Assembly: GCA_944321905.1 (NCBI GenBank)
Contig: CALUNI010000013.1
Location: 1 to 33,438, forward strand
Length of the DNA stretch: 33,438 nt
Source: an uncultured Muribaculaceae bacterium
GTDB taxonomy: Bacteria; Bacteroidota; Bacteroidia; Bacteroidales; Muribaculaceae
Direction of reading: 5' to 3'
Shown one piece after another: positions 9,152 to 16,891 of this stretch. Each line of letters starts with the position of its first letter. The stretch's first letter is position 1. Made by a program: the position numbers and the translations under genes. Under the pieces are notes generated by a model. The model was not told where the DNA came from, made no database searches, and worked only from the letters and a program-made list of their open reading frames with translations.

Positions 9152-11497
9152 ATGAGGTGGTTGTTGGTAATATGTGCTTTTATCGCAACAGTTTTTATGG
9201 TTGAGGCTGCCGATGTTACGGGTAGCGTAAAAGGCAGGATTGTTGACGGGGATACGGGTGACGCTGTGGCGAATGCTGCTGTAGCAATGGTGGGCGACAC
9301 TGTGTTGGCATGTCATTCCGATACTTTGGGATATTATGGCATCGACGGTTTGCCGGTAGGGTATTGCATATTACAAATAGAGGCGGCAGGATATGAATAC
9401 ACAACTACCGAGGCTTTTGCCGTCTCTACGGCTGCTCCTGCCATAGTCGATATAAAATTGCATCGTACAAGGCACGAACTTGACGAACTTACCGTCACTG
9501 CTTCGCCATACAGGATGGGCATAGAGGCTCCTGTGTCGATGATGCGAATAGGCGCGCAGGAAATAGATTTGACTCCCGGTGCCAACAGGGATATTTCTAA
9601 AGTGTTGCAGTCCATGCCGGGCGTGCTTGCAGTGAGTAATTCCAATCGTAACGACTTGCTTGTGCGTGGTGGTGGCGCCAACGAAAACAGGTATTATATC
9701 GATGGTATAGAGATTCCGGTCTTGAACCATTTTGCCGTACAAGGAGGGTCGGGGGGCAATGCTTCGCTTGTTAATACAGAATTGCTGAGCGGAACCGAAT
9801 TCTACACGTCGGCTTTTCCTGTCCAACTTTCGGCCGGACTCAGCTCTGTGATGGAAATGACCATGCTTGAGGGTAACAGTGACCACCTGCATGGTAAGTT
9901 CATAGTGGGTTTTACCGATGCAGGCGTACACATAAATACGCCTGTGAGTGGTGACGGGCGAACTACGCTTACCGCATCGTGGAGAACAAGCTATTTAAAC
10001 ATGTTGTTTGGAATGCTTAAATTGCCTTTCTTGCCCACATATAACGATTATCAATTTAAATTAACTACCAATCTGTCGGAAGACGACAAATTGTATTTCA
10101 TCGGCTTGGGATCATTGGATAACAATCGTCTGAACACAGGGGAAAAGGACCTTGAACCCGACCGTGAATATATACTTGGATATTTGCCCAACAACGACCA
10201 GACGAGTTTTACATTTGGTGCAGGATATATTCATCGTTTCGACAGCGGGCGTTTAAGGGCTACGGCAAGCGTGGATTACTTGAAAAACAGGCTTTTCAAG
10301 CATGAAAACAACGACCGTTCGATGCCTATGCTTTTTGACCTCGACAGCAGGGAAATGAACTATAGGTTGAATGTCAATGCAGAGTGGCACGATGTGAAAG
10401 GATTTAAGTTTGTCGCAGGAGTAGGTGGCGGCTTTGGCGTGAGTATGCGTCACACTTTCGGACGATATGCCATTTATGCCTCGGCAAGTCGTGTTTTGGG
10501 GCGTTTGGCCATGAATGCCTCTGTCCGACTTGACGGAATGGGCTATAATAGCCTTATGAGCAATCCATTAAGGCAGCTCTCTCCGAGATTGAACATTTCT
10601 TATAGCCTTACGGGGAAATTATCTTTAAGTGGCAGCGTCGCACGGTATTATCAAGAACCTACAATGACTTTGCTTGACTATGACGGAAACGACATTAAAG
10701 GATTCAGCCAACGTGACGGGTTGCGATACTCGGCCGTAAACCATTACGTGGCCGGCATGGCTCTTACGCCCGACGCGTTGCAGGCGTTTCGAGTTGAAGG
10801 GTTTTGGAAGCAATATTCCCGTTTGCCGGTGTCGCTTCTTGATGATATGCCCGTGACCACGCAAGATTTCAGCGATTATATCGTGGGCGATGTTCCTGCG
10901 CGTTCCTATGGCGAAGGCCGCGCTTATGGAGTGGAATTGTCGTGGAGACATCGCGACTTATGGAACACGGTTGTAAACGCTTCATACACGTTTGTCCGTT
11001 CTCAACTTAGGCATACCGACGGTAGTGCCGGATATTGGAGTTCGGCTTGGGACGTGCGTAATATATTTACAATATCGGCAATCCATAGGTTGGGGCGAAA
11101 TTGGACCGTTGGTGCGAAGTGGCAATTTTCGGGGGGATTACCTTTTACTCCTTACGACGAAGAGCGTTCATCTGTTATTTCGGAATGGGATGCCCGTCAC
11201 AGGCCATACGTTGACAATTCACAATACAATTCACGGCGTAACCAGGCATATCATCAACTTGACGTGCGTGTCGATAAGATATGGTACTTCGACAGGTGGC
11301 GGTTGGGCTTTTATATAGACGTACAGAACATATATGACTTCAGTGCCAAGGGGCAGGCTATTTTAGCCCCGGCAACCGACGGCGACGGCAATTATATTGC
11401 CGATGTTTCGCGTCCGGGACACTATGAGATGCAGGAAATTGCACATGACATAGGTGGTACCATACTTCCGACGGTTGGCATAACGGTAGAGTTTTAA
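9152..11497 (+). CDS. TonB-dependent outer-membrane receptor with CarboxypepD-regulatory-like domain
   Basis: About 781 residues from the ATG at 9152 (GTG at 9146 adds two residues and is less likely). It has a signal peptide (MRWLLVICAFIATVFMVEAA), then a carboxypeptidase D regulatory-like beta-sandwich (about 27-105), a TonB-box-like ELDELTVTAS, and a plug domain with DISKVLQSMPGV, LLVRGGGANENRYYIDGIE and the plug end near SSVMEM. The 22-strand barrel ends in a terminal Phe (GITVEF), as expected for an OMP assembled by BAM. No SusD-like partner or enzyme is next to it, so the ligand is unknown. It is a shorter, non-SusC type. It begins only 13 bp after mutS with no visible terminator or -7 box between, so it may be transcribed with mutS. 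Confidence 0.92.
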   Translation: MRWLLVICAFIATVFMVEAADVTGSVKGRIVDGDTGDAVANAAVAMVGDTVLACHSDTLGYYGIDGLPVGYCILQIEAAGYEYTTTEAFAVSTAAPAIVDIKLHRTRHELDELTVTASPYRMGIEAPVSMMRIGAQEIDLTPGANRDISKVLQSMPGVLAVSNSNRNDLLVRGGGANENRYYIDGIEIPVLNHFAVQGGSGGNASLVNTELLSGTEFYTSAFPVQLSAGLSSVMEMTMLEGNSDHLHGKFIVGFTDAGVHINTPVSGDGRTTLTASWRTSYLNMLFGMLKLPFLPTYNDYQFKLTTNLSEDDKLYFIGLGSLDNNRLNTGEKDLEPDREYILGYLPNNDQTSFTFGAGYIHRFDSGRLRATASVDYLKNRLFKHENNDRSMPMLFDLDSREMNYRLNVNAEWHDVKGFKFVAGVGGGFGVSMRHTFGRYAIYASASRVLGRLAMNASVRLDGMGYNSLMSNPLRQLSPRLNISYSLTGKLSLSGSVARYYQEPTMTLLDYDGNDIKGFSQRDGLRYSAVNHYVAGMALTPDALQAFRVEGFWKQYSRLPVSLLDDMPVTTQDFSDYIVGDVPARSYGEGRAYGVELSWRHRDLWNTVVNASYTFVRSQLRHTDGSAGYWSSAWDVRNIFTISAIHRLGRNWTVGAKWQFSGGLPFTPYDEERSSVISEWDARHRPYVDNSQYNSRRNQAYHQLDVRVDKIWYFDRWRLGFYIDVQNIYDFSAKGQAILAPATDGDGNYIADVSRPGHYEMQEIAHDIGGTILPTVGITVEF

Positions 11498-11505
11498 AAC
11501 GTGCA

Positions 11506-12315
11506 TTATGCAGGCACGTAATTCTTCTTGATGTATTTTACGCCTTGCAGCACGTGCCGCAGTGCCGTGAAGAATTTCAATGGATTGTCGCAACTGCGCC
11601 ATGCAAACATCGCATATCGCAGGGGTGCGGTACCATCTTTGTAGGCCAGATAGATGTAGGCACCGTTCGACATCAAGTAATGAGGATCTTCGGCAAGGCG
11701 TGACGATGTGGGCGCATGGTCGTGCCTCGCTATCGTGTAGGGGAAGAAAAAGCAGTTGAGTCCCGCATTTATGGCATCCAAGATGAAAACATTTTCTTCT
11801 CCCGCATTTAGTACGGGGGCATTTGCTCCAAATAAAGCGTTGAATCTTATCTTGTTTTGTATCGACTTGCGGCGGAATGCTATTTCGATGCTCGACACGT
11901 AATAGCCTTTTGCCGGTTGCCTTAAGTCGAACGAATAGGACGGGTAGCTCTTGGGGGCGTTTTTCGAGTCATATTTGAACGTGGCTATGTCAAGCGTGGG
12001 ATGCGATTCAAATATTTCTACTATATGGGCTACGTGGTTGGGTATGTAGGTCAAGTCATCATCGGCTATCAGGCATATGTCGCCCGAAGCATGGCTTATG
12101 GCATTGTTTCTGTTGGCCGACAACCCTTTGCCTTGCATGGTCACTATTTTCACATCATCGCGCTTCAAGCCGTCGGGAATCTTAGGCAAACTTGCCGGTT
12201 CTGCGTTTTGTTGCCACGAAACTATGTAAGATATGTTATGCATTGGTTGCATCAGCATGTTTGGCACGTTGCTGATGCGTTCATTATATGTGCAAATTAA
12301 AATTTCTAACGTCAT
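11506..12315 (-). CDS. Family 2-like (GT-A) glycosyltransferase
   Basis: A 269-residue glycosyltransferase with the GT-A start LEILICTYNERI and a DxD-type metal/nucleotide-sugar motif D85-D86-D87 in CLIADDDLTYIP, preceded by GLSANRNNAISHASGD, the usual GT2 lead-in. No transmembrane segments are seen, so it is probably a cytoplasmic or peripheral enzyme adding a sugar to an envelope glycan. The acceptor half has GAGEENVFILDA-like features (LNAGEENVFILDAINAG) seen in GT2 enzymes. It lies 100 bp after the GT4-like gene on the same strand, has its own -7 box, and converges with the TonB receptor with only 8 bp between stops. Confidence 0.87.
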   Translation of the reverse strand: MTLEILICTYNERISNVPNMLMQPMHNISYIVSWQQNAEPASLPKIPDGLKRDDVKIVTMQGKGLSANRNNAISHASGDICLIADDDLTYIPNHVAHIVEIFESHPTLDIATFKYDSKNAPKSYPSYSFDLRQPAKGYYVSSIEIAFRRKSIQNKIRFNALFGANAPVLNAGEENVFILDAINAGLNCFFFPYTIARHDHAPTSSRLAEDPHYLMSNGAYIYLAYKDGTAPLRYAMFAWRSCDNPLKFFTALRHVLQGVKYIKKNYVPA

Positions 12316-12372
12316 TGCATGCTAATATTATCCCTGTGTCCCATCGATTAACAGCATCGATATTTCTCGACG

Positions 12373-12380
12373 CAAAATTA
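12373..12380 (-). promoter_or_regulatory. -7 box of the GT2 gene (internal promoter)
   Basis: The - strand reads TAATTTTG, an exact TAnnTTTG match, about 58 bp before the ATG of the GT2 gene, inside the 100-bp gap between the two glycosyltransferases. The leader it would make includes a small atcgat/atcgat stem (6-bp arms around 12346-12364). Confidence 0.5.
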
Positions 12381-12415
12381 GCCATAAAAATGTCGCATTA
12401 TGTTTGATGCCGACA

Positions 12416-13558
12416 TTATTTTTTGTCGGGCGACATGATATTGCTCCAAAATTCTAAGTGTCGCCGAGCAACGATGATGCTGTCGTTATGTTTTTCCACG
12501 AATTCTCGGCTTTGCAGCGACAGTGTGGGCAGCACGTCGCGGTGTTCCACAATCCAAGCGAGCTTGTCGTCGATATCTTTTTCAACGACAGGCGAAACGT
12601 TGATTATCGGCCGGCATTGGTGTTCGCCTATGAAATCATAGTATTCGGGTTCGGCTCCGCTTACGGCTATTATGCCCATGGCCATTCCAAGCAAGGCATT
12701 GGTGGCCGGTGTGTAGGAATAAAGTTGGTCGAGGTTCACATGAGCCGACGACAGCAGTTCTACGTAATCTTTGTAAGGAACATTTTCCACTACTTGCATT
12801 TCGCACAGCTTCGGGTATCGGTCGCATGTTCGGCGCAAGGCATCGAGTAGCAGGTCTGAACCTTTCATTATGATGCGGTTGCTCTTTCTGCCAAGGAAGA
12901 ATTTTATTTTGTCGGGAGTCTTTGTTATTAATCGGGGCTTGACCGATTTTGTATCAATTGGAATGCCGCCATATGCAAGTTGCCGGCGTGGTACTATGTT
13001 TTCATAAGATTTGTAATATTCATACAAGCAGGCGACTACGCCGTCAAGGTGTTTTGTCGTGTATTCCGAGTACCACTTTCGCAGGTGTGTGTTCCATAAT
13101 TCTAAGGGTTCTGCTTCTTGCGATAGTGCGTAGGGCGAGGGCTTCTCGCCAATCCTGTAATCGGAGTATCTGAAAGTCTTACCATCGAGACATGCCTTTA
13201 CGTAGTAATAATCGGTGGTGGTGGCCGACAAGAAGATGTATCGGTTGTGTTTCTTCAAGTAGTCAAACACATGCCTGCTGTGGTCGAGACGCAGTTGCAC
13301 AAAGAATATGGGACTTATTATGTGTACGATGTCATAACCTCTGAGCTTGGGCAACAATTTGAGTATGTCTATTACATATTTTATGGTTCCGATTCTGCCT
13401 GCGCCGCGCGACAGGTTGATGTCGCGCTCGGTATCCATCCATTGTCCACCGTCCGAAACCAGGGTCACATTGTGTCCCAATTGTCTCAACGCACCGGCGA
13501 GGCAGAAATGAAAATTGCTGGCATCTCCGACAAATAAAATTTTTAATTGTTGTTGCAT
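12416..13558 (-). CDS. GT-B fold glycosyltransferase (family 4-like)
   Basis: A 380-residue GT-B glycosyltransferase. The N-terminal Rossmann half starts KILFVGDASNFHFCLAGALRQLGHNVTLVSDG and includes YDIVHIISP. The C-terminal half has GGIPIDTKSV, FFLGRKSNRIIMKGSDLLLDAL and the donor-site region YTPATNALLGMAMGIIAVSGAEPEYYDF, in which the Glu-rich EPEYYDF corresponds to the usual E-x7-E area. It probably adds a sugar to a lipid-linked or surface glycan; donor and acceptor are unknown. It is the first gene of a - strand pair with the GT2 gene and shares a divergent promoter region with a third glycosyltransferase on the + strand. Confidence 0.85.
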   Translation of the reverse strand: MQQQLKILFVGDASNFHFCLAGALRQLGHNVTLVSDGGQWMDTERDINLSRGAGRIGTIKYVIDILKLLPKLRGYDIVHIISPIFFVQLRLDHSRHVFDYLKKHNRYIFLSATTTDYYYVKACLDGKTFRYSDYRIGEKPSPYALSQEAEPLELWNTHLRKWYSEYTTKHLDGVVACLYEYYKSYENIVPRRQLAYGGIPIDTKSVKPRLITKTPDKIKFFLGRKSNRIIMKGSDLLLDALRRTCDRYPKLCEMQVVENVPYKDYVELLSSAHVNLDQLYSYTPATNALLGMAMGIIAVSGAEPEYYDFIGEHQCRPIINVSPVVEKDIDDKLAWIVEHRDVLPTLSLQSREFVEKHNDSIIVARRHLEFWSNIMSPDKK

Positions 13559-13577
13559 GGGAAAGCGTTTATGTTGG

Positions 13578-13585
13578 CAAAATTA
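13578..13585 (-). promoter_or_regulatory. -7 box of the GT4-like gene
   Basis: The - strand reads TAATTTTG, an exact TAnnTTTG match, about 20 bp before the ATG. No TTTG was found at the expected -33 spacing. Confidence 0.6.
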
Positions 13586-13594
13586 CCAATTTTG

Positions 13595-13626
13595 TACATT
13601 TGCAGTATGGAAAAATTGTAATTTTG
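13595..13626 (+). promoter_or_regulatory. Two candidate -7 boxes of the + strand GT2 gene
   Basis: TACATTTG at 13595-13602 and TAATTTTG at 13619-13626 both match TAnnTTTG exactly. The second lies 24 bp before the ATG at 13651 and is the better candidate by leader length; its box also decides against the upstream TTG/M start at 13600, which would fall before the transcript start. Confidence 0.55.
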
Positions 13627-13650
13627 TGGCATCGGTTTTTTTGTGATAAT

Positions 13651-14589
13651 ATGGTTTCGATAATAATACCTGTTTATAACAGAGCCTTATTGGTACGTAG
13701 AACGCTGCAGTCGGTGCTTGAACAGACATTCAGGCCGCTTGAGGTTGTGCTCGTGGATAACCGTTCAACCGACGGCACACTTGAGGTGCTGCAAGATTTT
13801 AAGCAGGCGCACGGCGGCGATGATGGTTTTAGCGTGATTGTCGGGCAGGAACCGAATCAAGGGGCTTCGTGGGCTCGTAATCGTGGTGCCAATATGGCAA
13901 GCGGCGATTACATATTGTTTTTCGACAGCGACGATGTCATGGAGCCTTATATGATAGAGCGTTATGCCGAAGTTGCCATAAACGCCGGTGCCGACATGGT
14001 AGGTGGCCGGGCCGATGTCATAGACCTCAATGGTGGCAAGCATGAGAATCCTTATTATGAAACCGACTTGTTGGCCAACAACTTGTTTCACGCGTGCATG
14101 GTGCCGTCGCGGTGCTTGCTCAGCCGCAGGCTTTGCGAAAGCGTTGGGTGGTGGAATGTCGATCTTAACGTGTGGGACGATTGGGAATTTTCTATGCGGA
14201 TGCTTCTGAATAATCCAAAAGTGGCATTTTACGGTAACGAGGTATGCAGTCACGTTTTTCTTCAACGCCGGTCTATAACAGGTACCGATTTCTCATCAAA
14301 AGCCGGAGAATGGGAACGGGCAATCGATGCCGTGGAGCAAGCCGTGAGGCTGGCTGCCGGTTCTGCAGAAAAGGAAAGGCTGCTTAAGTATGTCGATTTC
14401 AGGCGTGTTACCTTGTCGGGGCTTTATATCGGGGAAGGAAGGCGCGACCTTGCGATACCGTTATACAATCGGGCGTATGAACATGTGCGCCACGACTGTG
14501 TGGCACGATGGCTCTATCCGTTGTTGCGCAGTTACATTGCCGCCGGGGGCAGGGGAGCTTCGCGCATTGTCAAGATGCTTGTGAAGTAG
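13651..14589 (+). CDS. Glycosyltransferase family 2
   Basis: A 312-residue GT2 enzyme from the ATG at 13651, which begins with the canonical MVSIIIPVYNRALLVRRTL. Further GT2 features are VEVVLVDNRSTDGT-like (LEVVLVDNRSTDGT), GASWARNRGANMASGDYILFFDSDD with the metal-binding D92-x-D94-D95, and VWDDWEFSMRML (the catalytic-base ED/DD-W region). The C-terminal 100 residues are helical without membrane spans. It is probably a cytoplasmic enzyme of envelope polysaccharide synthesis. Open frame extends upstream to a TTG at 13600, but homology and promoter position support 13651. It ends 19 bp before the converging lipoprotein gene. Confidence 0.92.
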   Translation: MVSIIIPVYNRALLVRRTLQSVLEQTFRPLEVVLVDNRSTDGTLEVLQDFKQAHGGDDGFSVIVGQEPNQGASWARNRGANMASGDYILFFDSDDVMEPYMIERYAEVAINAGADMVGGRADVIDLNGGKHENPYYETDLLANNLFHACMVPSRCLLSRRLCESVGWWNVDLNVWDDWEFSMRMLLNNPKVAFYGNEVCSHVFLQRRSITGTDFSSKAGEWERAIDAVEQAVRLAAGSAEKERLLKYVDFRRVTLSGLYIGEGRRDLAIPLYNRAYEHVRHDCVARWLYPLLRSYIAAGGRGASRIVKMLVK

Positions 14590-14608
14590 TGTGCAAGCAG
14601 TGTGCATT

Positions 14609-14959
14609 TTATTGCATCAGGTTTACTTTCCTATCCCGTGTTACCGATACTACGCCCTCTACCGATTTGAAGTATTTGACGGCATCGGCAATATTTTTTT
14701 CTGTAGGTACTTCTATGGCTATGCCATTGATTATATTGTAGCGGTAAATGATCCGGGCTTCATAGTTTTCGGTAGCTTTTAGCAGCGGGTCAACGCCCGT
14801 TGCAGGGTCGTACATTATAATCAGTGTGCGCATAGGCGATGCTGCGTCTGTGTCGTCGGTCGTCGTTATGTTCTGCCGGTTTGTATTTTGCTGGCTTTTG
14901 CAAGCTGCGAGGCACGTGGCGGCGAGCAAGATAATTATTATGTATTTAATTTTGTTCAT
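14609..14959 (-). CDS. Small lipoprotein, inhibitor-I9/propeptide-like domain
   Basis: A 116-residue predicted lipoprotein: hydrophobic leader KIKYIIIILLAAT, lipobox LAAC with Cys20, and a short Ser/Thr/Asn-rich linker. The remaining 70 residues have a strand-helix-strand pattern (TLIIMYDP... ATENYEARIIYRYNIINGIAIEVP... AVKYFKSVEGVVSVTRDRKV). That resembles the I9 inhibitor/subtilisin propeptide fold, in which a basic or acidic loop ends ...GV..V..D. The resemblance is by eye and no protease gene is next to it. Its start overlaps the end of aroK by 14 bp in a different frame, so the two are probably translationally coupled and share the aroK promoter. It might otherwise be a ferredoxin-like (ACT-type) sensor domain on the periplasmic side. 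Confidence 0.72.
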   Translation of the reverse strand: MNKIKYIIIILLAATCLAACKSQQNTNRQNITTTDDTDAASPMRTLIIMYDPATGVDPLLKATENYEARIIYRYNIINGIAIEVPTEKNIADAVKYFKSVEGVVSVTRDRKVNLMQ

Positions 14960-15494
14960 GGTCGAGAATTACTTGTGCGAGTTTTAAAGCTGTTTGGATT
15001 GTTTCTGATTTGTCTTTTAAGTGCGTGGCGTTAAATTTTATTTCGGCACGCGTGTAGTAGGGGAGACGTTTTTCGAGTTCGTTTTGCACGAAGCCGAGCA
15101 ATTCCTCGTCGGTTTTTCCTGCTATCAATGGTCGCTTGGTGCGTGAACCGGGCAGCGACAAGCGCAAGGCAAGTATCTCGGGCGAAACGTTTAGATATAT
15201 TGTCAGCCCGTGCGACAGCATGTAATCCATGTTGTCGTAGTGGCATGGTGTTCCGCCGCCACAGGCTATTATAATATTCTCAAATTCTGCCACTTCATGT
15301 ATAATGTTGCGTTCTATTTTGCGGAATTCTGTTTCGCCGTGCCGGTCAAATATTTGTCGTATTGTGGCATGGAAACGTTCCTCTATGTATTTGTCAAGGT
15401 CGATGAATTCTCGTTTCATCTCACGGGCAAGTTGGCGGCCGAGAGAACTTTTGCCGCTGCCCATGTATCCTATTAAGAAAACCGGTTTGTTCAT
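14946..15494 (-). CDS. aroK: Shikimate kinase
   Basis: A 182-residue P-loop kinase that phosphorylates shikimate at the 3-OH in chorismate synthesis, cytoplasmic. Walker A is GYMGSGKS (9-16). Shikimate-binding D34 is in FIDLDKYIEE, R58 in EFRKIE, and the glycine triplet is 79-81 in CGGGTPC. The lid carries SRTKRPLI, and the adenine-binding segment lies near the end. The length is usual. It is the first gene of a - strand pair with the lipoprotein and has a good promoter (TTTG, 21 bp, TACATTTG). Confidence 0.95.
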   Translation of the reverse strand: MNKPVFLIGYMGSGKSSLGRQLAREMKREFIDLDKYIEERFHATIRQIFDRHGETEFRKIERNIIHEVAEFENIIIACGGGTPCHYDNMDYMLSHGLTIYLNVSPEILALRLSLPGSRTKRPLIAGKTDEELLGFVQNELEKRLPYYTRAEIKFNATHLKDKSETIQTALKLAQVILDHEQN

Positions 15495-15523
15495 TCCTTC
15501 CCGTCGTATGTTGGTTGTTCCCT

Positions 15524-15556
15524 CAAATGTAAGGAAAAAATATTAACTTTGCCAAA
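15524..15556 (-). promoter_or_regulatory. Promoter of aroK
   Basis: On the - strand a -33 TTTG (15553-15556) is followed after 21 bp by TACATTTG (15524-15531), both exact matches to the Bacteroidales consensus. Expected start is about 20 bp before the ATG. It overlaps the -7 box of the divergent RNase H gene. Confidence 0.75.
15544..15551 (+). promoter_or_regulatory. -7 box of the RNase H gene
   Basis: TAACTTTG, an exact TAnnTTTG match, 47 bp before the ATG at 15599. It lies inside the spacer of the aroK promoter on the other strand, so polymerase should not be able to occupy both at once. Confidence 0.55.
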
Positions 15557-15598
15557 AACGGATTGGAAACTATTTTTATTTTCGGTCTATTAAGTAAA

Positions 15599-16249
15599 AT
15601 GGCTAACAGGTTTAAATGGTATGTGGTGTGGGTAGGCGACCAACCCGGGATATATGATTCATGGGAAGAATGCAAATTACAGGTGGAGCGTTTTCCTAAT
15701 GCCAAGTATAAGAGTTTTGCTACCAAGGAGGAGGCTGTTGCCGCTTTCCGTGGCGATACCTCGCAACAAATGGACTTGTTGCGAAGCATCGTTTCGGGCG
15801 CAGGCAATCGCCCTGTAATAAACTATGAGGCGTTTCCCGAGATTGTCGTAAACAGCCTTGCCGTGGATGCCGCATGCAGCGGTAATCCGGGAGTGATGGA
15901 ATATCGCGGCGTGTGGGTGGCGACGGGCGAGGAACTCTTTCACAAGGGGCCTTTCCCTAATGCTACCAATAACATAGGCGAATTTCTTGCTATAGTGCAC
16001 GGGCTTGCTCTGCTGAAGCAAAAGGGGATGACCGACACGCCTATCTACAGCGACAGTCGCACGGGGCAAGCTTGGGTTCGCGACCACAAATGCAAGACTA
16101 CGCTTAAGCGTAACGACCGTAATGCAGCACTGCTCGACATAGTGGCGCGTGCCGAGAAATGGCTTGAAAGCAATAGCTACAGAAATCGCATAATTAAGTG
16201 GGATACTGAAAAATGGGGGGAAATTCCTGCCGACTTCGGTCGGAAATAA
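15599..16249 (+). CDS. rnhA: Ribonuclease HI with N-terminal viroplasmin (hybrid-binding) domain
   Basis: A 216-residue RNase H that cleaves RNA in RNA-DNA hybrids. Residues 4-50 form the viroplasmin/caulimovirus-type hybrid-binding domain (KWYVVWVGDQPGIYDSWEEC... YKSFATKEEAVAAF). The RNase H fold follows with the acidic residues D90 (VDAACSGNPG), E128 (NNIGEFLAI), D152 (YSDSRTGQAW) and D212 (GEIPADFGRK), so the active site looks complete. The ATG at 15599 is preferred to an in-frame TTG at 15563, as the viroplasmin domain starts right after it. It is followed at 10 bp by a small membrane-protein gene, probably in one transcript. Confidence 0.93.
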   Translation: MANRFKWYVVWVGDQPGIYDSWEECKLQVERFPNAKYKSFATKEEAVAAFRGDTSQQMDLLRSIVSGAGNRPVINYEAFPEIVVNSLAVDAACSGNPGVMEYRGVWVATGEELFHKGPFPNATNNIGEFLAIVHGLALLKQKGMTDTPIYSDSRTGQAWVRDHKCKTTLKRNDRNAALLDIVARAEKWLESNSYRNRIIKWDTEKWGEIPADFGRK

Positions 16250-16259
16250 AATTTGAGTT

Positions 16260-16700
16260 ATGATGATTTCTATCGAAGATTATGTAAAGAGCAATCGTCC
16301 GGCAGCAGTCACCGACATGCTGTTGAGGCAGTTGCCCGATGCGATAGCATTATGGAGGGAAGCAGAGCCTCTGCCTCGTGGCGGCAGGCTTGTAAAAGAA
16401 TCGATAATGGTCGATGCCGATACGGGAATCGTTACTATAAAGGCAGGGGCAGGCGGCATGGCCTCGCCCGATGCCGACGATGTGAAAGATTACGGCAATA
16501 TCGTTGCCGGATTGCTTGCGCAGCTTCCATACGTCAACCGCAAAGTGTCGCAACTTGTCGAGCAGTGCAGGCAGGGACGGTTTGCCTCGATGGGCGATGT
16601 GATGATTGCGGTCGAGAAGCGAAAGTCTAACGCCATTTATATTCCTCTTGTTGCAGTCATTGTTTTGCTTGTTGCGCTGCTAGCGTGGCTGAATGCGTGA
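16260..16700 (+). CDS. Small C-tail-anchored protein, resembles a degenerate protein kinase C-lobe
   Basis: A 146-residue protein of no recognised family, ending in one clear transmembrane helix (YIPLVAVIVLLVALLAWLNA), so it is probably tail-anchored with the bulk in the cytoplasm. By eye the body follows the order of a Ser/Thr kinase C-lobe. RGGRLVKESIMVDADTG resembles HRDLKPENILVD-x-x-G (catalytic loop), DDVKDYGNIVAGLL resembles the alphaF DVYSLGVIL, and VSQLVEQCRQGRFASMGDVMIAVE resembles the alphaH-alphaI segment ending in RF-x-S-x-x-E-V. The HRD Asp, the DFG motif and the whole N-lobe are absent, so catalysis is not expected. It starts 10 bp after the RNase H gene; ATG at 16263 is an equal choice of start. 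Confidence 0.7.
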   Translation: MMISIEDYVKSNRPAAVTDMLLRQLPDAIALWREAEPLPRGGRLVKESIMVDADTGIVTIKAGAGGMASPDADDVKDYGNIVAGLLAQLPYVNRKVSQLVEQCRQGRFASMGDVMIAVEKRKSNAIYIPLVAVIVLLVALLAWLNA

Positions 16701-16702
16701 TT

Positions 16703-16891
16703 ATCCCAAAACGGTCATTAGACCGCAAATATCTGTTTTGAAAATGCTTTTTATGCCGCTTTTTAGTTTCTGTTGGCAGGTTTTCAAGGCATAAACCTTG
16801 ACATAGCTCGCTATGCCTGCGGCTCGTGCCTTGAAAACCTGCTTGACATAATCCTAAAAATCACCATAAAATCTAATGACCGATTTGGGAT
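16703..16891. repeat. 189-bp palindromic MITE-like element
   Basis: The 20-nt ends 16703-16722 and 16872-16891 are inverted repeats with 19 of 20 matches (atcccaaa, one mismatch, cggtcattaga). Inside, 16-nt arms 16776-16791 and 16827-16842 are perfectly complementary. Between outer and inner arms there are further matches (16750-16766 against 16854-16870), and the central loop holds its own catag-ctcg-ctatg hairpin. The whole can fold as one long branched stem. There is no coding sequence. It fills the gap between two converging genes and its right end touches the stop codon of the TPR gene. No clear target-site duplication is visible. It may also act as a two-way transcription stop. Confidence 0.75.

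Noticed and set aside
11499-11519. acgtgc/gcacgt hairpin between the converging TonB receptor and GT2 genes
   Set aside because: Six-base stem with no T run on either strand and partly inside the GT2 coding region.
12409-12436. Short inverted repeat gccgaca/tgtcgggc at the end of the GT4-like gene as a terminator
   Set aside because: It overlaps the last codons of the gene and is not followed by a T run on the - strand.
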